64,000 bases of DNA from Sergeia podlipaevii (lineage: Eukaryota > Euglenozoa > Kinetoplastea > Trypanosomatida > Trypanosomatidae), in assembly GCA_030849805.1 (NCBI GenBank), contig JASANZ010002198.1, positions 1 through 64,000 of the forward strand, written 5' to 3'. Below are positions 29,606 through 40,737 of the stretch, one piece after another; position 1 is the first letter of the stretch; each line of letters opens with the position of its first letter. The notes under the pieces were generated by a model, which worked only from the letters and a program-made list of their open reading frames with translations, was not told the origin of the DNA and ran no database searches. Position numbers and translations under genes: made by a program.

Positions 29606-31363
29606 TCAGTGCAGATGAAGCAACATGTCCTCGGGGTTCTCCAAGAAACTCTTGTACACATTTGCATAGCGCACCATCGTCGCCCCATCGATTACGCGGT
29701 GATCAGCCGTGAAGGAGATGACAACAATATTGGCCGAGTACACATTCCCCTTGGCATCAAAACGGGGTAGCTTCTGCAGTCTCCCGATAGCCCCGATCGC
29801 AACCTGTGGAGGTAAAATGACAGGACTTGTGTATGTGGCGCCGATAGCTCCAATGTTGCTGAGCGTGAATGTTCCACCCTCCATGTCTGCACGTGCAAGA
29901 CGGTTCAGCTTGCCCTTATCAATGAGTGCCTGCATATCCGTAGCGATCTCATACACACTCTTCGTATCCACCTGGCGGATCACGGGGACGATAAGTCCGT
30001 TCGGGGTGTCCATAGCAAAGCCAATGTTGTGGTCACGTTTGCGAATGATCGCGGAACAGTCAGTCGGGCAGTGTGCATTGATATCTGGAAACTCTCGCAG
30101 CGCAAGAGAGGCAGCCTTCAAGAAAAATGGCATGAAGGACAGCTTCACCTTACCACCGCTGCGACGCTCAACAGAGTCCTTGAGAGACGCACGAACTGCG
30201 ATGAGTCGGGTGAGGTCGTACTCCTCGCTGAAGCCAAAAGTAGGGATACTGGCGGCTTGCGTCATTGTCTTCACCATCCCTCGGCGTACGCCCGTGATGG
30301 GCACAACTGTGTCACCTGTTTCAAGAGGGATGCCTGCATGCTCGCCCACCTTGACGGGAGCAGCCACGGAAGTACTCGCCACTGCTGCTGCTGCCTTGGA
30401 CGGTGCCGCCATCGCTCCTGTGTTCTGCATTGAACCACCGCGAGCGAGAAATGCAAGGATGTCCTCCTTTACGACGCGGCCGTTCTTTCCAGTTGGTGGG
30501 ACCAGCGAGAGATCCACGTTGTGCTGACGGGCAAGATACCGAGTAGCAGGGGTGGCGAACACCTTGCCGGCCTCAGACTGCTGTGATTGAATGTTTTGAG
30601 CAGATGTAGAGTTAGCCGCTGTTGTCGCTGCTGGCTCTTGCTTCTCTGTCGCAGCTGAAGGTGCGCCAGCAGCTCCGTCAACGAGTATATCAATAAGCGT
30701 CTGCCCAACCTTCGCGGTCTCACCAGGAGCCACGTAGACCTTCTTGACCACCCCGGAGTAGCGAGATGTGATGTCCACCGTGGCCTTGTCGCTTTGTACC
30801 TCACAGATGTGATCGAACTCTTCGATACGATCACCCGCCTTCACCTTGACGTTCAACACTTGTACCTCTCGAATGCCTTCGCCAATATCGGCCAGCTTAT
30901 ATGCAGTTACCCCGCCGGTGCCAGCTGCTGTCGTGGGGGTACTAGGCTCCGTGTGTGAAGCATCCGTTGACATGGCTGCAGCAGCGGTCTCAAGTGCGGG
31001 GTTGGAGAGTGGCGCGGCAGTACTGCCATCGCCGGCAAGCTCAATATCCAGAATAGATTGGCCTACCTGAGCGGTCTCACCAGGAGCCACGTAGACCTTC
31101 TTGACCACCCCGGAGTAGCGAGATGTGATGTCCACCGTGGCCTTGTCGCTCTGCACCTCACAGATGTGATCAAATTCTGTGATCACATCCCCCGGCTTGA
31201 CACGCACATTAATGACTTGGACCTCTTTAATGCCTTCACCAATATCCGCCAACTTATACGGGATCACCGTGCCAAGGCACAGTGGAGTAGTATATAGGGA
31301 CCGCGCAGGAACAAGGAGCGCGGAGGTGGCGCGAGGTATGAACCAACGAGTGCCGCTGCGCAT
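29606..31363 (-). CDS. Branched-chain 2-oxo acid dehydrogenase E2 (dihydrolipoyl transacylase), two lipoyl domains
   Basis: A 585-residue mitochondrial acyltransferase. Residues 1-30 ([22 protein letters not shown]) form a mitochondrial presequence. Two lipoyl domains follow at about 36-110 and 155-230, with lipoylated Lys74 and Lys193 in the sequence [18 protein letters not shown], characteristic of the branched-chain enzyme. A peripheral subunit-binding domain lies at about 268-307, and the catalytic domain at about 350-585 carries HRVIDG with His555 and Asp559. It transfers the branched acyl group to CoA in degradation of Leu, Ile and Val. The mammalian branched-chain E2 has one lipoyl domain; here it is duplicated, and 80 bp of the two copies are identical. 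The start is the ATG at 31363; a frame open to 31453 begins with GTG and lacks a targeting signal. Confidence 0.93.
   Translation of the reverse strand: MRSGTRWFIPRATSALLVPARSLYTTPLCLGTVIPYKLADIGEGIKEVQVINVRVKPGDVITEFDHICEVQSDKATVDITSRYSGVVKKVYVAPGETAQVGQSILDIELAGDGSTAAPLSNPALETAAAAMSTDASHTEPSTPTTAAGTGGVTAYKLADIGEGIREVQVLNVKVKAGDRIEEFDHICEVQSDKATVDITSRYSGVVKKVYVAPGETAKVGQTLIDILVDGAAGAPSAATEKQEPAATTAANSTSAQNIQSQQSEAGKVFATPATRYLARQHNVDLSLVPPTGKNGRVVKEDILAFLARGGSMQNTGAMAAPSKAAAAVASTSVAAPVKVGEHAGIPLETGDTVVPITGVRRGMVKTMTQAASIPTFGFSEEYDLTRLIAVRASLKDSVERRSGGKVKLSFMPFFLKAASLALREFPDINAHCPTDCSAIIRKRDHNIGFAMDTPNGLIVPVIRQVDTKSVYEIATDMQALIDKGKLNRLARADMEGGTFTLSNIGAIGATYTSPVILPPQVAIGAIGRLQKLPRFDAKGNVYSANIVVISFTADHRVIDGATMVRYANVYKSFLENPEDMLLHLH
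30714..31150 (-). repeat. Tandem lipoyl-domain duplication with 80-bp identical block
   Basis: Positions 30714-30793 and 31071-31150 are identical over 80 bp and lie 357 bp (119 codons) apart, in frame. Identity falls off on both sides, with synonymous and replacement changes. The block covers the lipoyl-lysine hairpin and the strand that follows. Confidence 0.93.
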
Positions 31364-31981
31364 TGTAATAAAAAAAGAAATATACTCTTCTCCTATTATT
31401 CGTCCTTCTTCAATTTCAAGGTTTCTGCTTCTATACTCGCCCCAAGGAAGCACTGGACGTTCTTCGCAAAAATACTTTACAATTTGTATATCAAAGCAAA
31501 TGTTTAAACGAAAAAAACGAAGAAAGACGTTGCGTGTCTATTTGAAACCAAAAGAAAGTGTTCTAGAAACCGGAACAAAGTATAGTGTTCGTTGGCAAGG
31601 AGTGTATATCAGTAGAGTACTCTCTTTTATTTATTTTCTCCAACAGAGAGGAAAAGAAATTAAGAGGAAAAAACAGCTATGATGTAACTGATAAAAAAAA
31701 AAGTTAATGCGATAATACTAGAAACAAAAAAGAATGTTTTTTTTTTTTGAAAAAGGTAGAAAAAAAAAATGATAATTGCAAAAAGGAAAGATTAGCATCG
31801 CATGAGACACGCATTATTGCCTTTTCCATAAAGTCTATAGCTTGACTTCAGCGTACTTTCACTCCACACACACAAAACTGTTGTTACATTTGGCATTGCA
31901 TTTTTTCTTATTTTGTATATTTTGAAAAGTCTCTATCATAAAACAGAAAATCATATAGCAATAAGCAACGAACAAGCAGCA

Positions 31982-32033
<52 letters not shown>

Positions 32034-32297
32034 TCATAGCTACCCGCTGCCGCAGTAAATCTACGTCCCAAAATGCGACCGACAGAAAAAGGAGGGGGAG
32101 AGTTTCTATATCTATGCACGTATCTAATGGATAATAAATGTAAAGCAAAACATGAAAAAAAAAGCAGTATCATGGATCTAAACGAAAAATGTGTGTATCA
32201 AAAAAAAGTTTCAAAAACAAATAAAAGCCATATATATGTATGTCTGTGCATCTAAGCACATCTATTGCCTCTCATCCACGACTTACGCTCTGTACAA
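31364..32297. other. Spacer
   Basis: A-rich leader of the E2 gene, T/A tracts near 31690-31770, and a (TA)n at 31997-32030. No gene seen. Confidence 0.6.
31997..32030. repeat. (TA)n microsatellite
   Basis: About 17 TA units after a short CA run, in the 3' flank of the hypothetical 632-residue gene. Confidence 0.9.
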
Positions 32298-34196
32298 CTA
32301 TGACAGCTGAGCTGCTCGCATACGGTTCCGTAATCTCATGAGCGCAATCTTCAGTTGCTCTGCAGTCATTGTAGGGTGTACAGGGGAAGATATACTGCTG
32401 CTGCTGTACGAAGTGTCCATCTCGCTCTCCATGGGCTCCCGTGTGTCAACGGTTGAGCTCGCTGCACGCGCGCCTTCTTTTCGGCGCCAGCGCGCGCTAG
32501 AAGACACTGGAGAAGAGGCGGAGGAAACAGAGGTCGGGGCAGAGGTGGAAGGAGAGCTCTCGTGAGTGGAGGGGGTCTGTGGCGATGCAGAAGATAAAAA
32601 AGAAGAAACTGCCGGATCCCCTGGCGTCACTTCGTCCTGCTTCCTGCTACTACGCAAGGGGGTGGCAGGGACTGGTTCTGTCTGAACCCGTTGCACCCCC
32701 TCCATGCATTCAGGAGGTGATGCCGCCGGGATTGGCGTCGTCGCCACCTCTGGTGTTGAAGGTTCAATAGGATTGCCGCTGCTGATGGCTACGGGTAGCA
32801 CTAGCGTACTCGTGGAACCTGGAGTCCCATCAGTAGCAGCAGCAGCAACAACAGGCTCGGACTCTATCATCGTCTCCGCCCTAGCGATGAGTGGCATCTC
32901 CACGGTGTGACTTGGCAGCGGCCTTGGGGCGATAGTCTCGACAGTAAAGGCGCGGGTCGGTAAGGGCCAACCCCCCTGTGCCCTGCTGAGATCATTGTCA
33001 CCGTTGCGGGTGGGAGGGGGGCAGAATGTGGGCAGAAGGTCAACCCCACGCGCGGGCCTCAGCAGCTCCTCGGGTACACTTTCCTCTGAGGCCGCCTTCA
33101 TAGCCGGTGCAGCGCTGCCAGCAGCCAGGTCAACGCTCAACAATACCGTGGGACCAGACACAAATATGTCCGCAAAATCCTTCTCCGCCTGCTCAGCGCG
33201 TGCGCGCTGCTGAGCAGCATTAGTGAGTCGAGGCGCCACCTTACCACCACCATTACCGCCACTACTATGTGGTGGGGGTACAGAGACTTCAGATTTCAGC
33301 GCAGCCGTTAAAGCCGCCTTCTCAGCCTTCTCCCGCTCTCGTGCTTGAGCCTGCAGCTTTGCTTCCTCGCGAGCTTTCAGCCGCGTCTCTTCAGCGCGGA
33401 TTTCAGTCTTGGCGCGTGCCTCAGCCTGTGCGGCCTGCTCAAGCGCCATCTGTTCATTGAATGTTTGAGCTGCTGCTATTGCGGGAGTCTGCTGAGGGAT
33501 GGGAGCCAGCGACGGCTCTGGTGGGGGAGAGTCACTTCCTTTTCGAGCACAGACGTCGTTTCTAGAGTGGGAAACAGTAGGAGATATCGTAATCGTGTGA
33601 CTTGGTCGAGGTCGACGACCAGAACCAGCGCAAGCCACAAGGGACTCTACAGAAAGACCCCCTCGCTGCCCGCCAGGAGGGTCCTCGTGTCTAAGGGTAT
33701 CCATGGCATCCGCGCGATGTGCCGCCGCAGCTACAACCCGTGCGCTCCTCGCCTTCTCCATTGTCTTCACATGCTCACGCCGCGATATGGCCTCGATAGA
33801 CAGCCGCGCTGCTTCTGTCCTTTCTACCGTTATCGCCGCCCGCGCCAAGCCATGTCTCGCAGCCCCTAGAAGCGTCTCCGCCTCCCACGCGCGAGCTTCA
33901 CACTCTGCATCAGCGGCAAGACCCTCTGCGTATGTGGCAGCGGCGCTCATACCAGCGCCTTGCTTCCCGCTGCTTTGGACGAGCATTCCGTTGATGACAC
34001 CACAAGCGCTGTCTGCCTCTGCTCGCCATAAGGCATGCATGTGTTGTTGAACATCCGCCGCCTGATGCTCCTTGAGCGCTGCGTATCTGCGAGAACGCTG
34101 CGTAGAAAGCTCTGAAGCAGCACGCCGCGCGGCCACAATGCGCTGCTTTCGCGCCTCCACCTCCCGCTGCTCCAGTTGGTAACGAATGCTCACCAT
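32298..34196 (-). CDS. Ala-rich helical protein with disordered Pro/Ser C-terminus, unknown
   Basis: A 632-residue protein not matching any family I recognise. Residues 1-170 form charged, Ala- and Arg-rich helices (EVEARKQRIVAARRAASELS). A second helical stretch at about 240-320 is rich in Ala, Glu and Arg (KLQAQAREREKAEKAAL) and likely coiled-coil. From about 380 to 590 the sequence is Pro, Ser and Thr-rich and probably disordered. The last 20 residues are again helical and basic (QLKIALMRLRNRMRAAQ). Proteins of this kind in trypanosomatids are often cytoskeletal, but nothing here shows that. The start is the ATG at 34196 (MVSIRYQLEQRE); the frame open to 34220 begins with TTG. Confidence 0.72.
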   Translation of the reverse strand: MVSIRYQLEQREVEARKQRIVAARRAASELSTQRSRRYAALKEHQAADVQQHMHALWRAEADSACGVINGMLVQSSGKQGAGMSAAATYAEGLAADAECEARAWEAETLLGAARHGLARAAITVERTEAARLSIEAISRREHVKTMEKARSARVVAAAAHRADAMDTLRHEDPPGGQRGGLSVESLVACAGSGRRPRPSHTITISPTVSHSRNDVCARKGSDSPPPEPSLAPIPQQTPAIAAAQTFNEQMALEQAAQAEARAKTEIRAEETRLKAREEAKLQAQAREREKAEKAALTAALKSEVSVPPPHSSGGNGGGKVAPRLTNAAQQRARAEQAEKDFADIFVSGPTVLLSVDLAAGSAAPAMKAASEESVPEELLRPARGVDLLPTFCPPPTRNGDNDLSRAQGGWPLPTRAFTVETIAPRPLPSHTVEMPLIARAETMIESEPVVAAAATDGTPGSTSTLVLPVAISSGNPIEPSTPEVATTPIPAASPPECMEGVQRVQTEPVPATPLRSSRKQDEVTPGDPAVSSFLSSASPQTPSTHESSPSTSAPTSVSSASSPVSSSARWRRKEGARAASSTVDTREPMESEMDTSYSSSSISSPVHPTMTAEQLKIALMRLRNRMRAAQLS

Positions 34197-36376
34197 ACCG
34201 AATATTTCTTTTCTTTTCAAGAAAAAAAGTTTCGTATGAGCACCAGCTGCTGTCAGAAAAGATTAAAAAAAATACTATTACGGCTCTCGCCTTCACTATC
34301 AAATCTCCTTTGCTGTGCGCACGCACACCACTAGAGTTTAGCTATAATTGCACCTATCGCAATAGCAAAAAATAGAAAGAGCAGACAGACAGACACAGAC
34401 AGAGACAGAGAGATCAGTTAAAAAATGCAAGCAGGCATCAAAATATATATCTATGAGACAATAAAAATATAAGTTGCTGTCTGCCTATGAGAGCAACGGA
34501 AAAAAGGAGGAATATGTTTCTACTACTCCATCAAAAAAAAAAAAAAAGAGTAGTCAAGAAATCCCCCCCCCCTCCATTGCATTCATAATGGAATACGCAC
34601 ATCTTTTAAAAAAATTGTATATATATCTATATATATTTATATAAATAGAGTGAGAGAGAGATACTAGTATCAGGAGAAATAGTAGCTGCTGTCAATTTTT
34701 TCTTAAAATTGCGTTCCAACGCTACAAAAGTTGATTTACGCCCCCATCGCTTCACAACAAACCAAAAAAATAATAATAATACCAATAAATATTCATCACT
34801 GACTTCATCCTTTAAGTCATCTATTTGCATCCCCACACGCGCGTGCTCTTTCATAAAGCCAGATACCAGTAGCAAAGCTTCCCTCCTGCATCACACATGA
34901 ACAGAAAGAAAAAAAAAAATGATTATCATGAAACGAGCAGGAAAGAGGAAGAAAATAGAAAAGTAAGATAAATATATATAGAAAAAAAAAGCGTACGCCA
35001 TATCGTCATCACAATTGTATCTGCTCGTCGCCCACAACATTTGTCATAGCGAGTAAAACATTCTTTTAAAAAGACATATTCGTCAACAAATGCACTATTT
35101 GTAAAAAAAAAAAATACATGATATACAAGTATGTATATAGACAGGCAACTTCAATTGAATAAGTATCGCCAAAAAAAATAAAAAAATAGCAAGACAAAGA
35201 GATGTACAGCACACCTTTACGCCAATTCTTTTTTTTAAGGAAGAAGATAAAACAACTCTGACAAGGAAAAAAAAGAAGAAGAAGAAAAACTATAATAACG
35301 ATGGAGGCATGCGATGTATAAATAGAATCACTTTCAGAAAGAGAAAGCATACCCACCATCTGCTCTTCTTTTGTCTTTCTTCATTTTTCAACATGTTTCC
35401 TCTTTGCTGATCTCTATTATATTTTCAGTGATAGCGCCAAAACACACTTCTCCAGCCAAAAAGAACACTCACACAAACCAAAAAAAAAAAGCGCTCAACA
35501 GCAACAGAAACGTTTGATGCACCAAAAAAGACAGTAACACATGCATGTCAGCATGTGAGTGGGTAGGCGTTTCACTTCACATCATCTGTGTGTGAGAGAG
35601 AAAGACAGCAGTAGAAGCGAGTAAATACAAAAAGCGTCTCACAGAGTTGCTGTCGCCAAGGAAAAAAAAAAAAACAGCGAGTAGAACATATACTATTTGT
35701 ATACACTACATGTGCAACAACAACAAAAAAAAATCTAAAAAATAATAATAATAAGTGTACATACAATAAAAGCTGTCGCGCACCTGGGTAAAGATTGGAC
35801 TCTCATTTCTGCTTGCTTATATATTTAATTCTTTTCTGTTTCTTACATCCAACGATTCCTGTTTCCATTGTCTTTCTTACACACAAAAGAAAGGAAGGGT
35901 AGAATAGTATTGGAAAGCAGCAGCTCCACCTTACATATCAGGAGAGATAACTCCGAGTGTAAAAAAAAAAAAAAACGAAAGAGCTCACTCAGTCCACCTT
36001 ACTCTCCCTCCTCTCTCCGTAACAGTGTAACTCACTTTCGTATACAACTTTCTTTCATACTTTTTGTTTCATTTTTTTTCCCTTTTCTTTTGCTCTTTTC
36101 ACTCTATATCCATTTCACAACCCCCAGTAACTCCGTTCCGCACGCACACACGCACAAGAGGGGAGAAAGGCAGAAAGAACAAAAAAAAAGGAGAAAAGAA
36201 GCAATTAAGGAGCATAGACATGTTCCCTGTACCAAAGCTTCTTCTCGTTAGAAAAAAAAAGGTACCACAAGAATTAGTATTAACGAAAACAATCGAAGAA
36301 GAGCGACGACAATAATAATTATTATATACGCAGCCGCAACGTGATCAATCCGCCCCCACCCTTCCCCACTCTCCAC
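34197..36376. other. Gene-free spacer (2.2 kb)
   Basis: Low-complexity A-rich DNA with short GA, CA and TA runs, a C10 run near 34563-34572 and an A14 near 34533-34547. A plus-strand frame of 127 codons at 35868-36251 begins with TTG, is made of low-complexity sequence and is on the wrong strand for this unit. No RNA gene recognised. Confidence 0.6.
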
Positions 36377-38299
36377 TCACAGCTTGCGAAGACGCGGCAC
36401 AAAGCCGGGCACGTTCTTCGAGAGAGTACGAGGTGAAACAGGGCCCTTCACCTCCTTCGGCTCCGCGCCACGCGGCTTCTTGATTGCCATGCGGATCTTG
36501 CCGCCATTCACCAGGATGCATCCAGCGCCATTCTGATGACCAGCGTAGTCAGATGTGGAGAAGATGGTCACAACGCGTGCGTTGTCGGACAGACGAAGGC
36601 CATCAGCCTTCTCTTGATGCGCACGGAAGATGTACTGATAGTTGTACCTCTCACAGAACATGTCAACCGCACGAGAGCCGAAAGTCTTGATATCAGGCCC
36701 GCGAGGGTTGGGGCCAAAGCCGTACTTATCCAGTTGCTGATCCGGCGGCGCGGGGTCGGACCAGAGGAGGTCGTTCACAATCATGCGCTGAGCCACGTTG
36801 GTAGGGTCCACACACTGTACGACAGGGATACGAGGAAACGAGGGGTCAGAGATGATCTCTAGACGCTTGTCTTCGCCACCCGAGTACTGCGGAAGACCAC
36901 CGTGGACACAGAAGATACGCTTGTCGATATCGGCAATGACGGGCAGAAACTGGAACACCTCGTTCACCGCCACCCACACATCGATACCACGATCCCGGCC
37001 AAACTTATCTAGGCACTGGTACTTGAAGGAGCTGTAGCCGTACACATCCATGTCGCCGTTCACCTCGGGGGACTCGTGGTTACCACGGAGGAGTGTGACC
37101 TTGGAAGGGTTAATGACCTTCAGCGCGAGGAGGTACATCACACACTCAAGGGAGCAGGCGCCACGATCGACGTAGTCGCCCAAGAACAGCAAGTGCTGTG
37201 TGGTGTACTTGAGCATCACGTCATCGAAGGCAACTACCTTCTCTAAGAAGTACGCCATGTCAGCAAAATTACCGTGAATGTCGCCGAAGACGGTAATGGG
37301 GCTCTTCAGATGCACGAAGAGGGGCTCATTGGCAACGACAGTGCGGCACATGTTGCAGACGGAGATAATTAGCGTGAAGAAATCCGGCATAGAGTCGTAC
37401 GTGAAGCCGGTGTGCGTTGGGTTCGCGGCACGGCGAATCATCTGGATGAGCCGAGATGGGTCAACTGGTGGCTGTGTGGGTGAGTTCATGTAATTCCGCA
37501 TATCCTGCAGCTGCAGCATTGTACTGTGGCTCGCAACCGCCTCGTCAAAGTTGCGTGGGCGAGATCCCGTATTCGGAGCAACGCCGGCACGCGGAGTGTC
37601 GGGCTCCGCCACGCCCTTCTGGCCAACTGCGTGCTGCAGAAGATCGACAATAGTAACCGTCTCTGGTAACTTGGCATAATCGTCTTCGCACAGCAGTACG
37701 TTTTGTGAGAAGACGTACTTCTCTGGAACGTTGGCGGGGGCCGCGGCAGTTGCCTCCTCCTTGCGCTTATCCTCCTTACGCTTACTCTGGAAGGCAGGCT
37801 CCACCAAGATGAGCGTCTCAAGGAGACGAAGACGCTCTTCCATGCGATAAATGGTGGCGGTGACTTCGGGGAGCAGCTCCGCCGGGATGTTGCTGTGCCA
37901 CGTGTTAAACTCAAGTGTGCTCAGTCTTGCATTACTAATACAGTCGTAGTTCGTGTTGTTGCGGGAAGTACGAATCTCATCCGTAGAGAGCAAGTCCAGC
38001 TCCACTGACCAGTCAGGCTTAAGCGTCTTGATGCGGCCTACCTTGTAAAGCGCGCGGCCCTCAGGGGAGTCCTCCACACGGCAGCGTACAAAGAAGCCAG
38101 AGACAAGAGGGAAGACCCGCGAGCGGATCTTATGGTGCCATTCAGAAAGCTTCTCGCGGTTGATAGTGACGCTTTGGACTGTCTTGAGAGAGACCTTCAC
38201 ATCGCAGCTATAGCAAGTGGACGAGGAGTCATCCTTGCCACCGGAGGCAAAATCGATAGAACCCTGCTGAGGCGACGGGGGCACGAAAGGGGGATCCAT
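36377..38299 (-). CDS. PPP-family serine/threonine phosphatase with long N-terminal extension
   Basis: A 640-residue protein whose C-terminal half is a PPP-type metallophosphatase. The metal-binding motifs are GDIHGN (339-344), GDYVDRG (374-380) and RGNHE (405-409), followed by VHGGL, LLWSDPAP and RAHQ, so all catalytic residues appear intact. The first 300 residues have no recognised domain; they include an alternating acidic region and a helical charged part near 150-180 (KRKEDKRKEE). Such long N-terminal extensions occur in kinetoplastid-specific PPP enzymes and may target or regulate the enzyme. The catalytic core looks closer to PP1/PP2A-type than to PP5 (no TPR) or PPEF (no EF-hands). 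It dephosphorylates Ser/Thr in proteins; target unknown. ATG at 38299. Confidence 0.9.
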   Translation of the reverse strand: MDPPFVPPSPQQGSIDFASGGKDDSSSTCYSCDVKVSLKTVQSVTINREKLSEWHHKIRSRVFPLVSGFFVRCRVEDSPEGRALYKVGRIKTLKPDWSVELDLLSTDEIRTSRNNTNYDCISNARLSTLEFNTWHSNIPAELLPEVTATIYRMEERLRLLETLILVEPAFQSKRKEDKRKEEATAAAPANVPEKYVFSQNVLLCEDDYAKLPETVTIVDLLQHAVGQKGVAEPDTPRAGVAPNTGSRPRNFDEAVASHSTMLQLQDMRNYMNSPTQPPVDPSRLIQMIRRAANPTHTGFTYDSMPDFFTLIISVCNMCRTVVANEPLFVHLKSPITVFGDIHGNFADMAYFLEKVVAFDDVMLKYTTQHLLFLGDYVDRGACSLECVMYLLALKVINPSKVTLLRGNHESPEVNGDMDVYGYSSFKYQCLDKFGRDRGIDVWVAVNEVFQFLPVIADIDKRIFCVHGGLPQYSGGEDKRLEIISDPSFPRIPVVQCVDPTNVAQRMIVNDLLWSDPAPPDQQLDKYGFGPNPRGPDIKTFGSRAVDMFCERYNYQYIFRAHQEKADGLRLSDNARVVTIFSTSDYAGHQNGAGCILVNGGKIRMAIKKPRGAEPKEVKGPVSPRTLSKNVPGFVPRLRKL

Positions 38300-39414
38300 A
38301 CCTGATGATAGAATACCAAAGCTGGAGAAGAAGCAGGCGCAAAAATAGAAGTTTGACGCACTGAGTTTTCAAGCTAATGTGGCACGCACAAACACACACG
38401 CACGCACAAGAAAAAAAAACCTTATGGTTACTCTTGTATAAACCTAGTAGAAATAATGATTGTTTTTGTATGTATATGTATATGAAGCTGTTGAATCACC
38501 GACAAGATGGAAAAGAAGAAAGAAGAAAAAAAAACCAATAATAAAAGCAAATATGTATGATGTTGGAAAAAAAAAAAAAGATATATAAATATATATAAAT
38601 AATAATAATAAATCGTGTATCTAATAGCGTGCTAATTTCTGGTATAGCAATCCAACAAGCAAAAAGACAAAATAAAATAAAAAGATAACTGACTATATAC
38701 TAAAATATAGAAGGGAAAGTTGATTGTCCCAGACAGTATTCTCAACTCCTTCGTCACGGCAGAAACGGCAAAAAAGAAAAAAAAAAGAGATAGAGAGAGA
38801 GAAAGAAAGGTTTAGAAAAAAAAGAGAGAAATAATGAGTGTAGCTCAAACCAAAAAAAAAAAAAAAAAAAGTGACGCGGTTTTTGGGGGCACCAAAAACA
38901 CGGCACTCCATGAGCCATCCCCCGCACCACCCTTCCCAACTTTTCTCTCCCACCTGCACATCCCTGCATGACATCGCCCATGGACAGATATCGACAAAGA
39001 GAAAAGCGCGTGAGAGGATAAGAAGATCATTGATGTTGCTCAGCCCTGCCAACTACATACTCCATTTAAAAAAATAACCTTGTGTATTTCATTTTTTTTT
39101 TTTGTTGCTGTTGTTTCTTTTTGGCATCAAATGATGCACTGAAGTACATACAAGTAAGTCGGCGGCAACATTGAGAAAAGAAAAAAAAACAAGTCATTCA
39201 CTGGTGCGGCACAACAACTGCTCTCCATAAAGCGCACCTACATACACACACACACGCACACACAGAAAGATGCATACAACACGAGAAGACTATTGAGTCC
39301 CATGTGAATATCCTAACAACCTCATTGTTTTTCTTTTTCTATAATCTTCTTCTCATTTTTTACATCATGACACCAAGGGGGAAAACCCCTCTCCATGTCT
39401 CTACACTTATCTCA
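38300..39414. other. Spacer
   Basis: A-rich with A tracts at 38567-38579 and 38852-38870, AT repeats near 38581-38610 and a CA run near 39243-39264. Plus- and minus-strand frames of up to 119 codons here are low-complexity and not accepted. Confidence 0.6.
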
Positions 39415-40737
39415 CTACGCAGCTGTCGCCCTGCGCTTCTTTTTCAATTTCTTCTTCTCCGCCTCCTTGGCTCGGAGCTGCGCCTCTTGATCAGCAAGTA
39501 TCTGCAGATGCTCCTCAAGCTTTGAGTAAACATTCCCATCTTCGTCGGCATCCGCATCCTGCCCCAGCTCCACATGCACGCCAGCCGACTCGCCAACAAC
39601 AAGAGTAAGGATGCGCTTCTGATCCATGGACTCGATGCAATTTGAAAGATTGAGAGACTTGAGGGTCTTCGTCTCACGCACGAGATCCTCCACTGCAGCC
39701 ACCGACTTGTTGCCGAAGGAGTTGCCTTGGCAGTTCACTACTTGCAGCTTACTGTTTGCCTTGAGCGCTTTGGCAATCAGCACGGCTCCCTTGTCCGTAA
39801 TGTTGTTGTCTGAGATATCAAGACGCTCGAGAACTGGAAGGTCCGCTTTGATGATGTCGGCCACCTCCTTCGCCCCTTCATCGCCCAAAAGATTATCGGC
39901 TAGATTCAACGTACGCAGCGTGCACGACGATGAGGAAAGCAGCAGGTGGCGGCGCAACGCCTGCATCCCTTTCAAGCCTAGCGTATTGCCACAAAGGTTC
40001 ACCTCCTGCACCACGTCGCTGCTAGAGAGCAGACGACCCAACGCCTCAGCACCCCGATGGCTAATGTCATTTCGGTACAGATTTATAGTGGTCTGGCTCC
40101 TTCCTCCATAGCGCTGGATGGCATCACACAAGTGCTCGGTGCCTTCGTCGCCAATGTGGTTGGCAGCAAGTAGAAAGTTGCACAGTGGATTTCGCTGAAA
40201 GCAGCGCATAAGGCACTTGGTGCCCTGTGGGCCAACTTGGTTCCAGCTCAGGTCTACAGCGGTGAGATCGCGATGGCATGCAGCGGCGTTGCTGAAGGCA
40301 AGAAGGGAGTCATCGCCTAGCGAGTTGCCGAGAAGGATAAGAGAAAATAGAGTACGATTCCACTGTCCCGGCTGTCCAGAGGGACTCACATTGGGAATGA
40401 AAGCGCTAGCAAGTGCAATTCCGCCAATGTCGGTAATGCCATTGTGAGAGAGGTTAAGGGACTGGATGAGAGCGTTGTTTCTTAAGATGTCTGCTAACAC
40501 AATCGCACCATCATCACCGATCTGATTGTTTGACAAGTCCAGTTTGTTGACGTAGCGATTCTTGAGTAGCGCGGTACCGATGATGAGAGTGCCGCGAGGG
40601 TCCAAATTGCGTCCAGCGAGTTCTAACTTGCTGTACTGGAGCATACTACGCCACTTCTTCTTGGTGTAAAAACTAGTGGATTTTTCGCCCTTCGCTCCTG
40701 GGGCAGGGATTTTCTCTTTCCTCTTCTTCGGTGCCAT
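39415..40737 (-). CDS. Leucine-rich repeat protein (ribonuclease-inhibitor type)
   Basis: A 440-residue protein with a basic start (MAPKKRKEK) and about ten LRRs at roughly residues 50-390. Units read like LDLSNNQIGDDGAIVLADIL and LDISDNNITDKGAVLIAKAL, the long ribonuclease-inhibitor type of about 28 residues with the N-x-I-x-D-x-G-A signature. The C-terminal 60 residues form a charged helix ending in a Lys/Arg-rich tail (KKLKKKRRA). LRR arrays of this type are protein-binding scaffolds; in trypanosomatids several are flagellar or basal-body components, but location is not shown here. The start is the ATG at 40737. The frame open to 40818 begins with TTG in a leader. Confidence 0.88.
   Translation of the reverse strand: MAPKKRKEKIPAPGAKGEKSTSFYTKKKWRSMLQYSKLELAGRNLDPRGTLIIGTALLKNRYVNKLDLSNNQIGDDGAIVLADILRNNALIQSLNLSHNGITDIGGIALASAFIPNVSPSGQPGQWNRTLFSLILLGNSLGDDSLLAFSNAAACHRDLTAVDLSWNQVGPQGTKCLMRCFQRNPLCNFLLAANHIGDEGTEHLCDAIQRYGGRSQTTINLYRNDISHRGAEALGRLLSSSDVVQEVNLCGNTLGLKGMQALRRHLLLSSSSCTLRTLNLADNLLGDEGAKEVADIIKADLPVLERLDISDNNITDKGAVLIAKALKANSKLQVVNCQGNSFGNKSVAAVEDLVRETKTLKSLNLSNCIESMDQKRILTLVVGESAGVHVELGQDADADEDGNVYSKLEEHLQILADQEAQLRAKEAEKKKLKKKRRATAA

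Noticed and set aside
35868..36251. Plus-strand frame of 127 codons
   Set aside because: TTG start, low-complexity Lys/Phe/Ser content, wrong strand.
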